This document shows positions 25,044 through 33,535 of a stretch of 64,000 nt of DNA, piece after piece (the stretch's first letter is position 1; the number at the start of each line of letters is the position of its first letter). The notes beneath the pieces are model-generated. The model saw only the letters and a program-made list of their open reading frames with translations. It was not told the DNA's origin and ran no database searches. The DNA is from Cenarchaeum sp. (GTDB taxonomy: Archaea > Thermoproteota > Nitrososphaeria > Nitrososphaerales > Nitrosopumilaceae): assembly GCA_020027325.1 (NCBI GenBank), contig JAHRAL010000056.1:1-64000 (forward strand). The letters are read 5' to 3'. The translations under genes were made by a program, and so were the position numbers.

Positions 25044-26585
25044 ATGCCTGTGACACAGGACAAGCACGGGATGAAGACCGTCGTGCCCATAACTAGTGGT
25101 GCCGAGTACATCCAGAGCCTGCGGGGCAGGGACCTGGATGTCTATCTCTTTGGCGAGCGCATAAAGGAGCCGGTGGACCACCCGATGATCCGCCCCTCGA
25201 TTAACGCAGTCGCAGAAACATACGACCTGGCAGTACGCGAGGAAGAGCTTGCATCAACAGAGTCGTCTATATCCAACAGGCGCGTAAACCGCTTTTTGCA
25301 CATTGCAGAGAGTGCCGAGGATCTCGTCCTCCAAAACAAGATGCAGCGCAAGCTGGGCCAGCTTACGGGCACGTGCTTTCAGAGGTGTGTCGGCATGGAT
25401 GCGCTAAACTCGCTCCACTCTACGACGCACGAGATTGACAAGGCGCACAATACAAAATACCACGAGAGGCTCTTGGAGTTTATCAGGATGATACAGGAAG
25501 AAAATCTTGTAATCGGCGGCGCAATGACTGACACAAAGGGGGATAGGTCAAAGGGTCCGTCTGAGCAGGATGACCCCGACATGTTTGTACATATTGTCGA
25601 CCAGGACGAAAAGGGCGTGTATGTTACGGGTGCCAAGGCGCACCAGACGGGCTGCATAAACTCGCACTGGATAATCATAATGCCCACGATGAGACTCGTC
25701 GATGCTGACAAAAAGTACGCCATAGTCGGCGCGTTTCCCGTTGATGCAAAGGGTGTGACATACATCTATGGCAGGCAGTCGTGCGACACGCGCAGCATGG
25801 AAGAAGGCGACATTGATGCGGGAAACGCAAAGTTTGGGGGCCAGGAGGCACTCGTAATACTTGACCGCGTATTCATACCGTGGGAGCTGGTATTCATGAA
25901 CGGCGAGTACGAGTTTGCCGCAATGCTAGTCGAGAGGTTTACTTGCTACCACCGCCGGAGCTATGTCTGCAAGACCGGCCTCGGGGACGTACTGATTGGA
26001 GCTGCGGCCACCGTTGCAGACTATAACGGCGTGCCAAAGGTGTCCCACATCAAGGACAAGCTGGTAGAGATGACGCACCTCAACGAGTCGATATATGCCG
26101 CAGGAATCGCCTCGTCGTACCAGGCACACAGGATGGACTCGGGGGTCTGGCTCAACGACGACATGCTGGCCCAGGTCTGCAAACACAACGTGACTCGGTT
26201 CCCCTATGAGATAAGCAGGCTTGCCCAGGATATTGCAGGCGGGCTTGTGGTGACGCTTCCCTCTGAAAAGGACTTCCAGAACCCAAAGACGGGGCCGCTG
26301 CTCAAAAAGTATCTGGCAGGGCGCAAGGGTGCAGACATTGAGGACCGCATGAGAATCCTCCGCCTCATAGAGAACATGACCCTGGGACGCAACGCGGTCG
26401 GATACCTCACAGAGTCGATGCACGGGGCCGGCTCGCCGCAGGCTCAGCGGATCCAGATTGCGCGCCAGATGCAGCTCGGATACAAGAAACAGCTTGCAAA
26501 GGATCTTGCCGGAATCGACGGCGATGAAAAAGAGCTAAAAGAAAACTCGGAATATTTCAAGCGCGTCTTCAAGATACCGTCCTAG
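25044..26585 (+). CDS. 4-hydroxybutyryl-CoA dehydratase
   Basis: 513 residues, the family's usual size. It is a [4Fe-4S]- and FAD-dependent enzyme that converts 4-hydroxybutyryl-CoA to crotonyl-CoA by a ketyl-radical route, the diagnostic step of the hydroxypropionate/hydroxybutyrate cycle. Cluster ligands are visible as C111 and C115 (TGTCFQRC) and the later H303 and C309 (YHRRSYVC). Other family segments include GGAMTDTKGDRSKGP and ESMHGAGSPQAQR. It lies after the 4-hydroxybutyrate ligase. The stop overlaps the convergent signal peptidase stop by 4 bases. Confidence 0.96.
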   Translation: MPVTQDKHGMKTVVPITSGAEYIQSLRGRDLDVYLFGERIKEPVDHPMIRPSINAVAETYDLAVREEELASTESSISNRRVNRFLHIAESAEDLVLQNKMQRKLGQLTGTCFQRCVGMDALNSLHSTTHEIDKAHNTKYHERLLEFIRMIQEENLVIGGAMTDTKGDRSKGPSEQDDPDMFVHIVDQDEKGVYVTGAKAHQTGCINSHWIIIMPTMRLVDADKKYAIVGAFPVDAKGVTYIYGRQSCDTRSMEEGDIDAGNAKFGGQEALVILDRVFIPWELVFMNGEYEFAAMLVERFTCYHRRSYVCKTGLGDVLIGAAATVADYNGVPKVSHIKDKLVEMTHLNESIYAAGIASSYQAHRMDSGVWLNDDMLAQVCKHNVTRFPYEISRLAQDIAGGLVVTLPSEKDFQNPKTGPLLKKYLAGRKGADIEDRMRILRLIENMTLGRNAVGYLTESMHGAGSPQAQRIQIARQMQLGYKKQLAKDLAGIDGDEKELKENSEYFKRVFKIPS

Positions 26586-27250
26586 GATTTTCCGGGATTC
26601 TGCTCGCCTTTATCCGGCGTGCCGTTATCTGGCTCTGTTGCATCCTTGAGCACATCATCGTGCGGGGATGCTGTGTCCCCGGTCTCGGGTGCAGAGTATT
26701 CGCCGTCACGCGGGACATCGTCAAGGTCCCCGACATCCGTATCGGCAGACGCCGGCCCACGTGAGTCGCGCCTGTGCTTGTATATCATCACCCCCACGAT
26801 TACTGCAATCAGGATATAGTTTATCGGCGGGGCCAGGATCTGCGTGACTATGCCGATCTGCGGTATCACGTATACCACCTTGCCTATGTAATATTCGGCA
26901 GTTATGGGATAGTCAGTGCCGGGTATCGATATCTGGTTTGCGTCCCCGATCGTCCGAAGGACACGCGGATCCTCGCTGACTATATCGTCTATCCTGTGCA
27001 CGATTACCGTGTCTGCGCCGTCTGGGCGGTCAAAGACGATGATGTCGCCCACCTCCACGCGGTCGATTGTCTCATGGCCCTGGACGATGAGTATGTCGTT
27101 TACCTCTAGTGCCGGAACCATGCTTCCGCTTGCAACCACATAGAACGGATAGGGTGTTGCAAACGCCGCATACATGACAAGCCATGCGGCAACGAGTGCT
27201 ATCCCTGTGACTGCCAGCTCGACGGCGAGTTTGTTCTTTTTTAACCCCAT
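26582..27250 (-). CDS. Signal peptidase I, archaeal S26B type
   Basis: 222 residues. One N-terminal membrane helix (VTGIALVAAWLVMYAAF), then the catalytic Ser43 in VVASGSMVPAL, His85 in VIVHRI (a Ser-His pair, as in eukaryotic SEC11 and archaeal enzymes, instead of bacterial Ser-Lys) and a likely Asp103 in TIGDANQ. A second helix near 140-160 is followed by a long acidic cytoplasmic tail of about 60 residues (DVGDLDDVPRDGEYSAPE). It cleaves signal peptides such as those of the secreted proteins in this window. The acidic tail is longer than usual. Confidence 0.92.
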   Translation of the reverse strand: MGLKKNKLAVELAVTGIALVAAWLVMYAAFATPYPFYVVASGSMVPALEVNDILIVQGHETIDRVEVGDIIVFDRPDGADTVIVHRIDDIVSEDPRVLRTIGDANQISIPGTDYPITAEYYIGKVVYVIPQIGIVTQILAPPINYILIAVIVGVMIYKHRRDSRGPASADTDVGDLDDVPRDGEYSAPETGDTASPHDDVLKDATEPDNGTPDKGEQNPGKS

Positions 27251-27299
27251 GTTGTATATCGCGGGTTTTACCTCATAAGATAAACATTGCTAGTCGGAT

Positions 27300-28055
27300 C
27301 TAGAGCTGTTTTCCGCACTCTTCGCAGAACTTTGAATCAGGCTTGTTTGCAAATCCGCACGATGCGCACGCGCCCTGCTGCGGCCCGGGTGCGGATGTAC
27401 CAGAAGACGAGCCGCCAAGTATTATGATCTCGCCGACCTTTTCAACGCGGTTCCACGTCACGCTTGCAACCTGTCCGTCGTCGGATTCAACGGTTAGAAC
27501 CAGGCTTCCCGATGCGGGATCGACTCCGACCTCGCGTGCAACGCCGATTTTAAACGCACGCTCGTCATAAACATCCATTCCCGCAATGGCGCTGATGGAT
27601 ACCGGCGCATCGGACTTTGGCTGTGTCAGACCCGGGATGGGCGGCAATTCCTCGACCGGAGGGGGCGGCGGCACCAAGTCTCTGGGCGGTGCGATTTCAG
27701 ATGCGGTCTTTGCAAGCCCGACGTCCATGCCGTCCTCTGGCTTGCGAAACACGCGGTACTCTGCTATCGGCGAGTCGCACGTGGTGCACGTGTACTGGCC
27801 GCGCTCTACGAGAACCAGATTGTCTGCAACGGTTTCGTTTGGCGATTCATAGTCTATCTTTGGGCACCCGTCGTAATCTTTTTCACAGACGTTGCAGTGG
27901 TATGACGACACGGATGGTTCCGGGAGGCGGCCGATTGGCGCCAGAAACAGGTCCGGGCCGCCAAGGTTGCCTTTTTGCTGCAGGTCATCACCGATGGTGG
28001 CCATAACGTATCCGCCAGAGCCCCGGAGTTTTTTGAGTCGTTGGTCTGAGCTCAC
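27300..28055 (-). CDS. PRC-barrel-like protein with zinc ribbon(s)
   Basis: About 251 residues from GTG 28055, which fits a minus-strand TATA at about 28081-28090. The N-terminal part has two CxxC pairs (YHCNVCEKDYDGC, YTCTTCDSP), a Pro-rich linker (PPRDLVPPPPPVEELPP), a PRC-barrel-like beta domain (AGMDVYDERAFKIGVAREVG, VASVTWNRVEKVGEIIILG) and a C-terminal zinc ribbon CASCGF...KFCEECGKQL. PRC barrels often mediate protein or RNA contacts, for example in CdvA and RimM. Function here is unknown. The same ribbon type ends two genes at 53.4-54.3 kb. A start at MATIGDD is possible. Confidence 0.7.
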   Translation of the reverse strand: MSSDQRLKKLRGSGGYVMATIGDDLQQKGNLGGPDLFLAPIGRLPEPSVSSYHCNVCEKDYDGCPKIDYESPNETVADNLVLVERGQYTCTTCDSPIAEYRVFRKPEDGMDVGLAKTASEIAPPRDLVPPPPPVEELPPIPGLTQPKSDAPVSISAIAGMDVYDERAFKIGVAREVGVDPASGSLVLTVESDDGQVASVTWNRVEKVGEIIILGGSSSGTSAPGPQQGACASCGFANKPDSKFCEECGKQL

Positions 28056-28203
28056 AGTACAATCAGACCACATACCGCATTTAAGTATATTTCACAGAAT
28101 CCAATCTCCGGCACTCGGCAAAAAGAACATTGCATGTGCACAAGGACGGACAAGACACGGGCGGTTTCGGCCAAGCGGTTTTTGGGCGTCGGGCCCAACA
28201 AGG

Positions 28204-28212
28204 TTTTTAAAC
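28204..28212 (+). promoter_or_regulatory. TATA-like box for the ferredoxin gene
   Basis: TTTTTAAAC, centred 27 nt before the GTG at 28235. Confidence 0.5.
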
Positions 28213-28234
28213 AAACAGGCCGGATCTGCCAACA

Positions 28235-29191
28235 GTGTCGCTGCTACTCAAGGACAGGGTGTATACGATGGAGGCCCCGACTGCCAAGCGCGGCGTCTAT
28301 CCGCTCCACGGATACAAGCTCGGACTCTACAGGCTCCCGATACGGATAGACGAGCCAGGCGAGATAAAATCGATTGTAGACGGGCTCAAAAAGACTTTCG
28401 AGATGGACACGTATGCGGACAGGATCTTTGCGACATACAGGTGGGTCGAGTACAAGGACGGCGAGGATTCAGAGTCAGCAGACCTCTCTGTCACAGTCGA
28501 GATAGTCACAGGCGAGGTAGTCGACATCATTTACCAGGTCTTTCCGCTAGAAAAGTTTGGCGATCCCAGGTGGGTGGCAGACTATCGCAAAAAGGCAGAC
28601 CATTTTGCAAAGATGATAATTGACACAATCCTGCGCAACACGATAATGGCAGACAAGATGATCGAGTCGATTGCAAAGTCTGAAGACATTACAAAGACCG
28701 ATGCAATGCTGCGTCTTGAGGAGATGACGCCGCTATCAAAGATCGTTCCGAATGCAAAGCCAAAGCCCGTAGCGCCGGCCCCCGCAGGAGTCCCCGGAGC
28801 TGCCGAGCCCGTAGCCGAGCTCGAGGTCGAGGTTCCAGACGGTGCAAAGCCGGGCCCCATAGACGTCGAATACAAGTCAAAGATGCCCGCATCGGCGGCA
28901 TACGAGGTGGACGACAGCAAGTACAAGATAAAGACGTGGGGACGAAGGGGCACGGACAATGCGGTAATGGGCGTGTGGGGCGAGTTTGTCTCTGTCGACT
29001 TTGACATCTGCGTGGCAGACGGCGCGTGCATTGACGCATGCCCCGTGGACGTGTACGAGTGGTTTGACACCCCGGGAAACGCGGCATCGGACAAAAAGCC
29101 GCTAATGTCCAAAGAGTCGGACTGTATATTCTGCCTTGCATGCGAGGGCGTGTGCCCTCCAAAGGCGATCAAGATATTTGAAAACTCGTAG
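28235..29191 (+). CDS. Ferredoxin (zinc-ferredoxin-like, two 4Fe-4S sites) with extra N-terminal domain
   Basis: 318 residues from GTG. The C-terminal ~100 residues match the archaeal seven-/eight-iron ferredoxin of the zinc-ferredoxin type: DFDICVADGACIDACPVDVY, then SDCIFCLACEGVCPPKAI, with the typical EWFDTPG between. About 200 residues precede it: an alpha/beta domain (YPLHGYKLGLYRLPIRIDEPG ... FGDPRWVADYRKKADHF) and an Ala/Pro linker. It carries low-potential electrons in the cytoplasm, plausibly for CO2 fixation or reductive biosynthesis. The fused N-terminal domain is not part of ordinary ferredoxins; I do not recognise it, and its role is unknown. Confidence 0.85.
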   Translation: MSLLLKDRVYTMEAPTAKRGVYPLHGYKLGLYRLPIRIDEPGEIKSIVDGLKKTFEMDTYADRIFATYRWVEYKDGEDSESADLSVTVEIVTGEVVDIIYQVFPLEKFGDPRWVADYRKKADHFAKMIIDTILRNTIMADKMIESIAKSEDITKTDAMLRLEEMTPLSKIVPNAKPKPVAPAPAGVPGAAEPVAELEVEVPDGAKPGPIDVEYKSKMPASAAYEVDDSKYKIKTWGRRGTDNAVMGVWGEFVSVDFDICVADGACIDACPVDVYEWFDTPGNAASDKKPLMSKESDCIFCLACEGVCPPKAIKIFENS

Positions 29192-29230
29192 GGGCGGTTC
29201 GGCACAATACACGACTATGAATACCAATGT

Positions 29231-29240
29231 TTAATTATTG
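29231..29240 (+). promoter_or_regulatory. TATA-like box
   Basis: TTAATTATTG centred 28 nt before the ATG at 29264. Confidence 0.45.
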
Positions 29241-29263
29241 CTTGAAACACATTATACAATAAC

Positions 29264-31168
29264 ATGGACGCAGGCAGGTTCTCTGCAATAGTTGTGATTG
29301 TAATACTGGCATTTACAGCACTGCCGCAATCACTTGCACAGGAAGACGACCCACTGCCATGCAAATCGGATTTTGTCCCAGTAATGAGGCCCGATAATGC
29401 AGGGACGGCTTGTGTGACGTCTGTCACTGCCGAAAAATTCATTCAGCGCGGATGGAGCTATGCAATAACAGAAATACCCCATACAGATGAAATACAGCCT
29501 ACAACAAACAATATAGATATAGAAGATACAGAATCCATTACATTGTTGCAAAACTCTGTAGTGCAGCCTGAAACCCCACAAACCATCCAGAACCCAAGTG
29601 ATGCAACCAAAGACGCACACACGCCCGTAGTTGCAGAATCCATTACAACAAAAGACGAGATATGCCACAGCGATTTCGCAGACACGCTGGTGGAACCCCT
29701 CTCACACTCTATTACCGACGGAGAGTTTCTCGGGTTCTGTGCTGACATCCACTACAAGTGGTTTGCCATTTATCTTGATACGGACACTGGTGGAAGCATT
29801 ACCCTAGAGATACCAAAAGACATAGTCGACCTAAAACAGTATGATTACTTGGACTGTTACAGAAATTCATACTCTTTTGATGGTAAAAGACTTCATGAGT
29901 CAAGATATTCCGTAAAGCAGGTTGCACAGTCGGACGATTCCAGAACAATAGAGATTACATTTGACAAGCCGGTAGGACGCATACAGTATTTTGGCGCGTA
30001 TGGCATATTTGACGGCGTGGATTATTCACAACCAAACTATTGCATAGACGAATATGAAAAAAACGGCCATGATCCTGCCGGACATCTCCCCCGGGTAGAG
30101 CCCAATTATATGCCAGATCCGCCAGAATGTCCCGACTTGTTGGATTTGAATTATACCATTACCGGCGGCCGAGTAGACAAAATATGTGGAAACTTTTTCG
30201 AAAACTTTGAAGAAGGTTATCCGATTAGAAACCGTTCGCTAGACATACACTTTAGTGGCATCAGGTCTCTCGAATATCTTACCATTGAGATCCCGTGGTA
30301 TGCTTTGACACCGGATAGGATATTAGGCCTTTATGATCTGGTTACTTGGGATAAAAGATTTGCCGACTCTAAAGACTGTATTTCAACAGAAATCGTGGCT
30401 GTAACTCCCGAATACTATACTTTAAAAATACCGGTTGAAGCTAATGAAAAACTTCTCACATACGGTGGCTGGGCGAATGATAACATACAATGGAAAGATA
30501 TATCTGAAATAGTGGATAGTATCAGGCCGCCTAAAACGCCTCTTGATAGTCCCGACCCCATGTACTATGATTCAAAATTTAAAAGGTTACAGATTGCACC
30601 ATTTGATAAAAATGTGGATGGCAAATCGGTAAGATATTGCGATCTAGTACCTCACACGTATACCGATGACTTTGCAAGTCTAGATAACTGGATTACTTAT
30701 GATTATAAAAACTGGCATATAGTACAACCTTCTGAAGCCGTGCCAAATGAGAATATCCAAACCAATACGGTTGCAAGTTCGTCTAATTGTGGTACTGAAT
30801 GTATTCTCCTTCTAGCTAAAACTCTAAACACAGCAAGAGAATTATTGATTACATTTGATAGATTCATTGCAGCTGATGTTGACCATGATGACGGCTTGTA
30901 CATTCAGTATAAGAATAATTATCGCGATTGGATCACACTTGCAGCATACACAGGAAACAACAGCATGCACACAGGACAGTGGACCAGCACCAATCTAGTA
31001 CTTGACGTTCCACGTGACATTACATATTTACGTTTTCTTGCACAATCGGACGCCAGTAGTGAAATAATAGCAATTGACAACTTGTCAATAACACCAAGTG
31101 TTCATGGCAACGGAGCTAAAAACAATCCACATCCCACAACAGCCTCAGATAATAGAGTCGATCCATAA
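29264..31168 (+). CDS. Large AT-rich secreted multidomain protein
   Basis: 634 residues. Signal peptide (IVVIVILAFTALPQSLAQ); a Cys-containing N-terminal segment; a Thr/Pro-rich linker; two related beta domains (about 155-260: SITDGEFLGFCAD, ITLEIPKDIVDLK, GRIQYFGAYG; and 295-410: TITGGRVDKICGN, LTIEIPWYAL, EKLLTYGGW). These match the second domain of the PEFG protein at 21.4-21.7 kb. A C-terminal jelly-roll-like domain follows (about 475-615: YTDDFASLDNWI, LLITFDRFIAAD, IIAIDNLSI). No membrane anchor or PEFG signal is seen. Codon use is much more AT-rich than in its neighbours, suggesting later acquisition or relaxed selection. The ligand or substrate is unknown. Confidence 0.78.
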   Translation: MDAGRFSAIVVIVILAFTALPQSLAQEDDPLPCKSDFVPVMRPDNAGTACVTSVTAEKFIQRGWSYAITEIPHTDEIQPTTNNIDIEDTESITLLQNSVVQPETPQTIQNPSDATKDAHTPVVAESITTKDEICHSDFADTLVEPLSHSITDGEFLGFCADIHYKWFAIYLDTDTGGSITLEIPKDIVDLKQYDYLDCYRNSYSFDGKRLHESRYSVKQVAQSDDSRTIEITFDKPVGRIQYFGAYGIFDGVDYSQPNYCIDEYEKNGHDPAGHLPRVEPNYMPDPPECPDLLDLNYTITGGRVDKICGNFFENFEEGYPIRNRSLDIHFSGIRSLEYLTIEIPWYALTPDRILGLYDLVTWDKRFADSKDCISTEIVAVTPEYYTLKIPVEANEKLLTYGGWANDNIQWKDISEIVDSIRPPKTPLDSPDPMYYDSKFKRLQIAPFDKNVDGKSVRYCDLVPHTYTDDFASLDNWITYDYKNWHIVQPSEAVPNENIQTNTVASSSNCGTECILLLAKTLNTARELLITFDRFIAADVDHDDGLYIQYKNNYRDWITLAAYTGNNSMHTGQWTSTNLVLDVPRDITYLRFLAQSDASSEIIAIDNLSITPSVHGNGAKNNPHPTTASDNRVDP

Positions 31169-31526
31169 TCAGAAAAATTACCAAATGTCCCGCTTAAAAA
31201 TCAACATTGTAGGTATATATAACATATGTTGTGAGCTTTGCAATGTAGAATATTATGTTCATAGTGGACCAGAGTGCCAGAATTCGTCGAGGCCACACGG
31301 TGGATTGGTCGGACGAACCCCCTCGGCAGGCATTAAGATCGCCATAGATAGACGCAACAAGCGGCAGGTTCTCGTCCAGAACCCCATAATCAAGGCGCGG
31401 CCCCGAGGTGGTTTCTCAGATTTGGAAAAAGAACGGTCCGTGACTTGGCACGCCAACTTTACACAACCGCAAAGACAGAGAATGGCGGGCTCAATTATAA
31501 ATGACTAGCAGGGCCGCGTGTCGATA
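31169..31526. other. AT-rich to mixed intergenic stretch, possible non-coding RNA
   Basis: 358 bases between two plus-strand genes. A strong TATA-like run (GGTATATATAAC, 31211-31222) is not followed by a convincing gene. Downstream are several complementary segments: TTCGTC 31283-31288 with GACGAA 31312-31317 (plus GGCC/GGTC inside), hairpin GGTTCT/AGAACC at 31367-31383, and GTGCCA 31274-31279 with TGGCAC 31446-31451. An open frame ends at 31508 but has no recognisable domain. The TATA (31493-31503) of the glycosyltransferase lies at the end. Confidence 0.35.
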
Positions 31527-33527
31527 ATGGCCAATCCGCTGACACAGCTAGTCTTTGATGCGTTCATAATGTCAGCAGTCCTCATAATGGCCTACACGAT
31601 GAACTTTTACTATCTGGCAGTGCGGACCGCACAACGCGCCCCTGCAACAGGTGCCGGCAGCTTGGAAGAAGAGCCATCTGTGACGGTCCACCTCCCAGTC
31701 TATAATGAAAAGTATGTCACGACGCGCCTGATTGACGCAGTCTGCGCGCTAGACTATCCAAAGGACCGGCTACACGTCATGGTGCTCGATGACTCGGACG
31801 ATGACACGACTGAGATGATTGCCGGGATGGTCCAAAAGTACCGCGCCGCAGGGATCAATATCGAGCACGTCAGGAGGGGAACTCGCGACGGGTACAAGGC
31901 CGGCGCGCTCCGCCACGCAATGAAGAGCACGGACACGGATCTTGTGGCAATATTTGATGCCGACTTTATCCCGCCTGCGTGGTTTTTGCGGCGCGCCCTG
32001 CCCTACTTTGCGCGCAAAGAGATCGGTTTTGTCCAGTGCAGGTGGGGCCACATCAACGAACAGTACTCGTCAATAACGCAGGTTCAGGCAATGAGCCTTG
32101 ACTTTCACTTTTTGGTAGAGCAAAAGGCAAAGAGTGACTCGGAGCTGTTTATGAATTTCAACGGGACCGCCGGGATATGGAGGAGGGAGTGCATAGTAGA
32201 TGCCGGCGGCTGGCATGCGGCAACCCTGGTCGAGGACCTGGATCTGAGCTACCGCGCACAGATGCGCGGATGGAAGTGCATATTCCTGCCCGACCTTGTG
32301 ATCAATGCCGAGCTCCCCGTGCAGATGAACGCCATAAAGCGCCAACAGTTCCGGTGGGCAAAGGGCTCGATACAGTGCGCCATAAAGCTGCTCACAAAGA
32401 TAATGATACTCCGCAAGATCGGCCTAAATACAAAGATCCAGGCCTTTGTACAGCTGACAAGGCACATTGTCTTTCCGCTCATACTGGTCCAGTTTCTGGC
32501 GCTGCCCATACTCCTCAACACGGACATCAACCTCTACGCCCTCGGGCTTCCGGTGATGACCATAGCTGCATACCTTGCGCTCGGACCGGTGGCATATGTA
32601 ATGGTCATACGCAACATGTACGGCCAGTCGTGGGCAAAAAAGGCGCTCATCCTTCCGACGCTGTTCATCTACAGTGCCGGGATGGCAGTAAACAACACGG
32701 TCGCAGTCTTTGACGGGGTCTTTGGCAAAAAGAGCGAGTTCAAGCGCACGCCAAAGTACGGGATAACGGCAAAGGGCGACGAGTGGCGCGGCAAGTCGTA
32801 CAACCTTCCGTTCACAAAGACCGTGCTCTTGGAGATCTTTTTTGTCGTATACGGGATAGCCGGAATATTTGTAGCGATATTTGCATCAAAGATAGTCTTT
32901 GTGCCGATAATTGCAATACAGACTGCCGGGTTCATGTACGTGGCCGGATACAGCCTCATGCATTCAAGATTTAAAAGAGACGCAAATGCGCGCACGCGTA
33001 CATCGAGGATGGCAGATAAGGTATACGTGTTTGCACTGGCCGGAATTATTGCAATAATCCTGATTGGCGCCGTTGCAATGTACGAGGGATACAGGACCGA
33101 CGTTTATCCACTCGACCTCTCACGAGGCTATCTCAGCGAGATCCTCCGCGAGACGAGCCCAGAGAAGACAGGCGAGTTCATACAGCTGACAATCGACTCG
33201 CTTCCAGCAGAAGGCAACCCCGTCTGGCTCTTTCCCACAAGCGAGACGGACTTTGCACTGATACAGTCCTCGCTTGCCATAATGCAAGACACCATACGCG
33301 AGGTCATGAGGGCAGACACCACCAATGCGGCATACCACACCGGCATGACCAACGTGCACAACAGCGCCCAAGAGATACGCCAAAACATCGTCGATGCCAC
33401 CCCCTACATGTATGTCAGCATTGCAAACATTGTCATGGGGTGCATCTGGCTGGCAGCAATACTGCTCATATTTGCCGTGCTCAACCGCAAAAAGGCCCAC
33501 ATGGAAAAAGTCGATGCAGGCGCATAG
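31527..33527 (+). CDS. Membrane glycosyltransferase, family 2 (cellulose-synthase-like)
   Basis: About 666 residues. ATG 31527 sits 29 nt after a TATA-like AATTATAAATG; GTG 31518 is the alternative. One helix at the N-terminus, then a GT-A catalytic domain with the processive-enzyme residues: VLDDSDDDT (first Asp), FDADF (DxD), VEDLDLSYR (catalytic Asp) and QFRWAKG (QxxRW). At least five further helices follow, then an extracytoplasmic loop and a final helix with a basic end. It uses a nucleotide sugar on the cytoplasmic side and extends or exports a polysaccharide. The product could be an exopolysaccharide or surface glycan; the sugar is not predictable from sequence. Confidence 0.88.
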   Translation: MANPLTQLVFDAFIMSAVLIMAYTMNFYYLAVRTAQRAPATGAGSLEEEPSVTVHLPVYNEKYVTTRLIDAVCALDYPKDRLHVMVLDDSDDDTTEMIAGMVQKYRAAGINIEHVRRGTRDGYKAGALRHAMKSTDTDLVAIFDADFIPPAWFLRRALPYFARKEIGFVQCRWGHINEQYSSITQVQAMSLDFHFLVEQKAKSDSELFMNFNGTAGIWRRECIVDAGGWHAATLVEDLDLSYRAQMRGWKCIFLPDLVINAELPVQMNAIKRQQFRWAKGSIQCAIKLLTKIMILRKIGLNTKIQAFVQLTRHIVFPLILVQFLALPILLNTDINLYALGLPVMTIAAYLALGPVAYVMVIRNMYGQSWAKKALILPTLFIYSAGMAVNNTVAVFDGVFGKKSEFKRTPKYGITAKGDEWRGKSYNLPFTKTVLLEIFFVVYGIAGIFVAIFASKIVFVPIIAIQTAGFMYVAGYSLMHSRFKRDANARTRTSRMADKVYVFALAGIIAIILIGAVAMYEGYRTDVYPLDLSRGYLSEILRETSPEKTGEFIQLTIDSLPAEGNPVWLFPTSETDFALIQSSLAIMQDTIREVMRADTTNAAYHTGMTNVHNSAQEIRQNIVDATPYMYVSIANIVMGCIWLAAILLIFAVLNRKKAHMEKVDAGA

Positions 33528-33535
33528 GCGTACCG

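Noticed and set aside
31098-31508. 136-codon frame in the gap before the glycosyltransferase
   Set aside because: It starts inside the preceding gene in another frame, has no recognisable domain and an unconvincing composition; kept only as a possible RNA region.
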